DNA of 5,707 nt from Verrucomicrobiota bacterium (GTDB lineage: Bacteria > Verrucomicrobiota > Verrucomicrobiia > Verrucomicrobiales > DEV007): positions 1 to 5,707 of the forward strand of contig JAHDCN010000194.1 of NCBI GenBank assembly GCA_020629815.1, written 5' to 3'. Both the position numbers and the translations under genes were made by a program. Shown one piece after another: positions 5,634 through 5,707 of the stretch (its first letter is position 1; each line of letters opens with the position of its first letter). The notes below the pieces were generated by a model. It saw only the letters and a list, made by a program, of their open reading frames with translations, ran no database searches and was not told the DNA's origin.

Positions 5634-5707
5634 ACGAGGTCAGGCGGGGAGAAACGAACCGCTGACGCTCCGGATTGGCAAGCGGAAGAATGCGTGACAA
5701 ATTAGTT

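Noticed and set aside
5690..5707. ATG on the plus strand at the right edge (start of MRDKLV) after GGAAG, possibly a divergent gene.
   Set aside because: Only six codons are visible and the purine run is one base from the ATG, too close for a normal ribosome-binding site.
5634..5707. Promoter for the MFS gene; TTGTCA is visible on the minus strand near the window edge.
   Set aside because: No acceptable -10 box stands 15-19 bases away, and upstream sequence is cut off. A CCGCT/AGCGG pair (5659-5685) has a 17-base loop and is too weak.
1..5707. CRISPR array, insertion sequence, tRNA, phage or defence module.
   Set aside because: No regularly spaced repeats, transposase motifs, tRNA cloverleaf or defence-gene motifs were found; coding DNA is continuous and ordinary in composition.

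Overview
The window reads as ordinary chromosomal sequence of moderate GC from a Gram-negative bacterium. Several proteins suggest the Planctomycetota/Verrucomicrobiota (PVC) group, most likely Verrucomicrobiota. These are a lipoprotein sugar-binding protein with an HDSDAPDSNR-type segment, a very small secreted c-type cytochrome ending in CKACHSDHK, and a membrane-anchored TPR protein with a Lys/Ala/Pro-rich tail. That assignment is inferred from remembered protein style; there is no rRNA or marker gene here to prove it.

Layout. On the minus strand, reading right to left from 2201, lie cysK (O-acetylserine sulfhydrylase, 2201-1212) and, 42 bases later, a single-pass TPR protein with a histone-H1-like basic tail (1169-51). 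They could share a transcript from a promoter candidate near 2259-2286. A 216-base divergent intergenic region (2202-2417) separates cysK from a plus-strand pair: a pterin-4a-carbinolamine dehydratase (2418-2702) and, 29 bases on, a lipoprotein sugar-ABC solute-binding protein (2732-3754). A strong hairpin at 3764-3796, with A-run and T-run flanks, ends this pair and probably also the convergent minus-strand unit. That unit is a 12-helix MFS transporter (5633-4254) followed 54 bases later by the small cytochrome (4199-3825). The 74 bases right of the MFS start hold no gene I can support.

How the genes relate. cysK supplies cysteine and the dehydratase recycles a pterin cofactor. The solute-binding protein and MFS carrier handle uptake or efflux of unknown substrates, and the cytochrome is a periplasmic electron carrier or sensor. 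They do not form one recognisable pathway. I see no CRISPR, transposon, phage, toxin-antitoxin or defence module, and no convincing new multi-gene system. The parts most worth a second look are the basic tail and unresolved topology of the TPR protein, the mutually exclusive hairpins and repeated TTGCG/CGCAA elements upstream of cysK, the minimal class-II-like cytochrome, and the orphan binding protein with intact ligand-contact residues.
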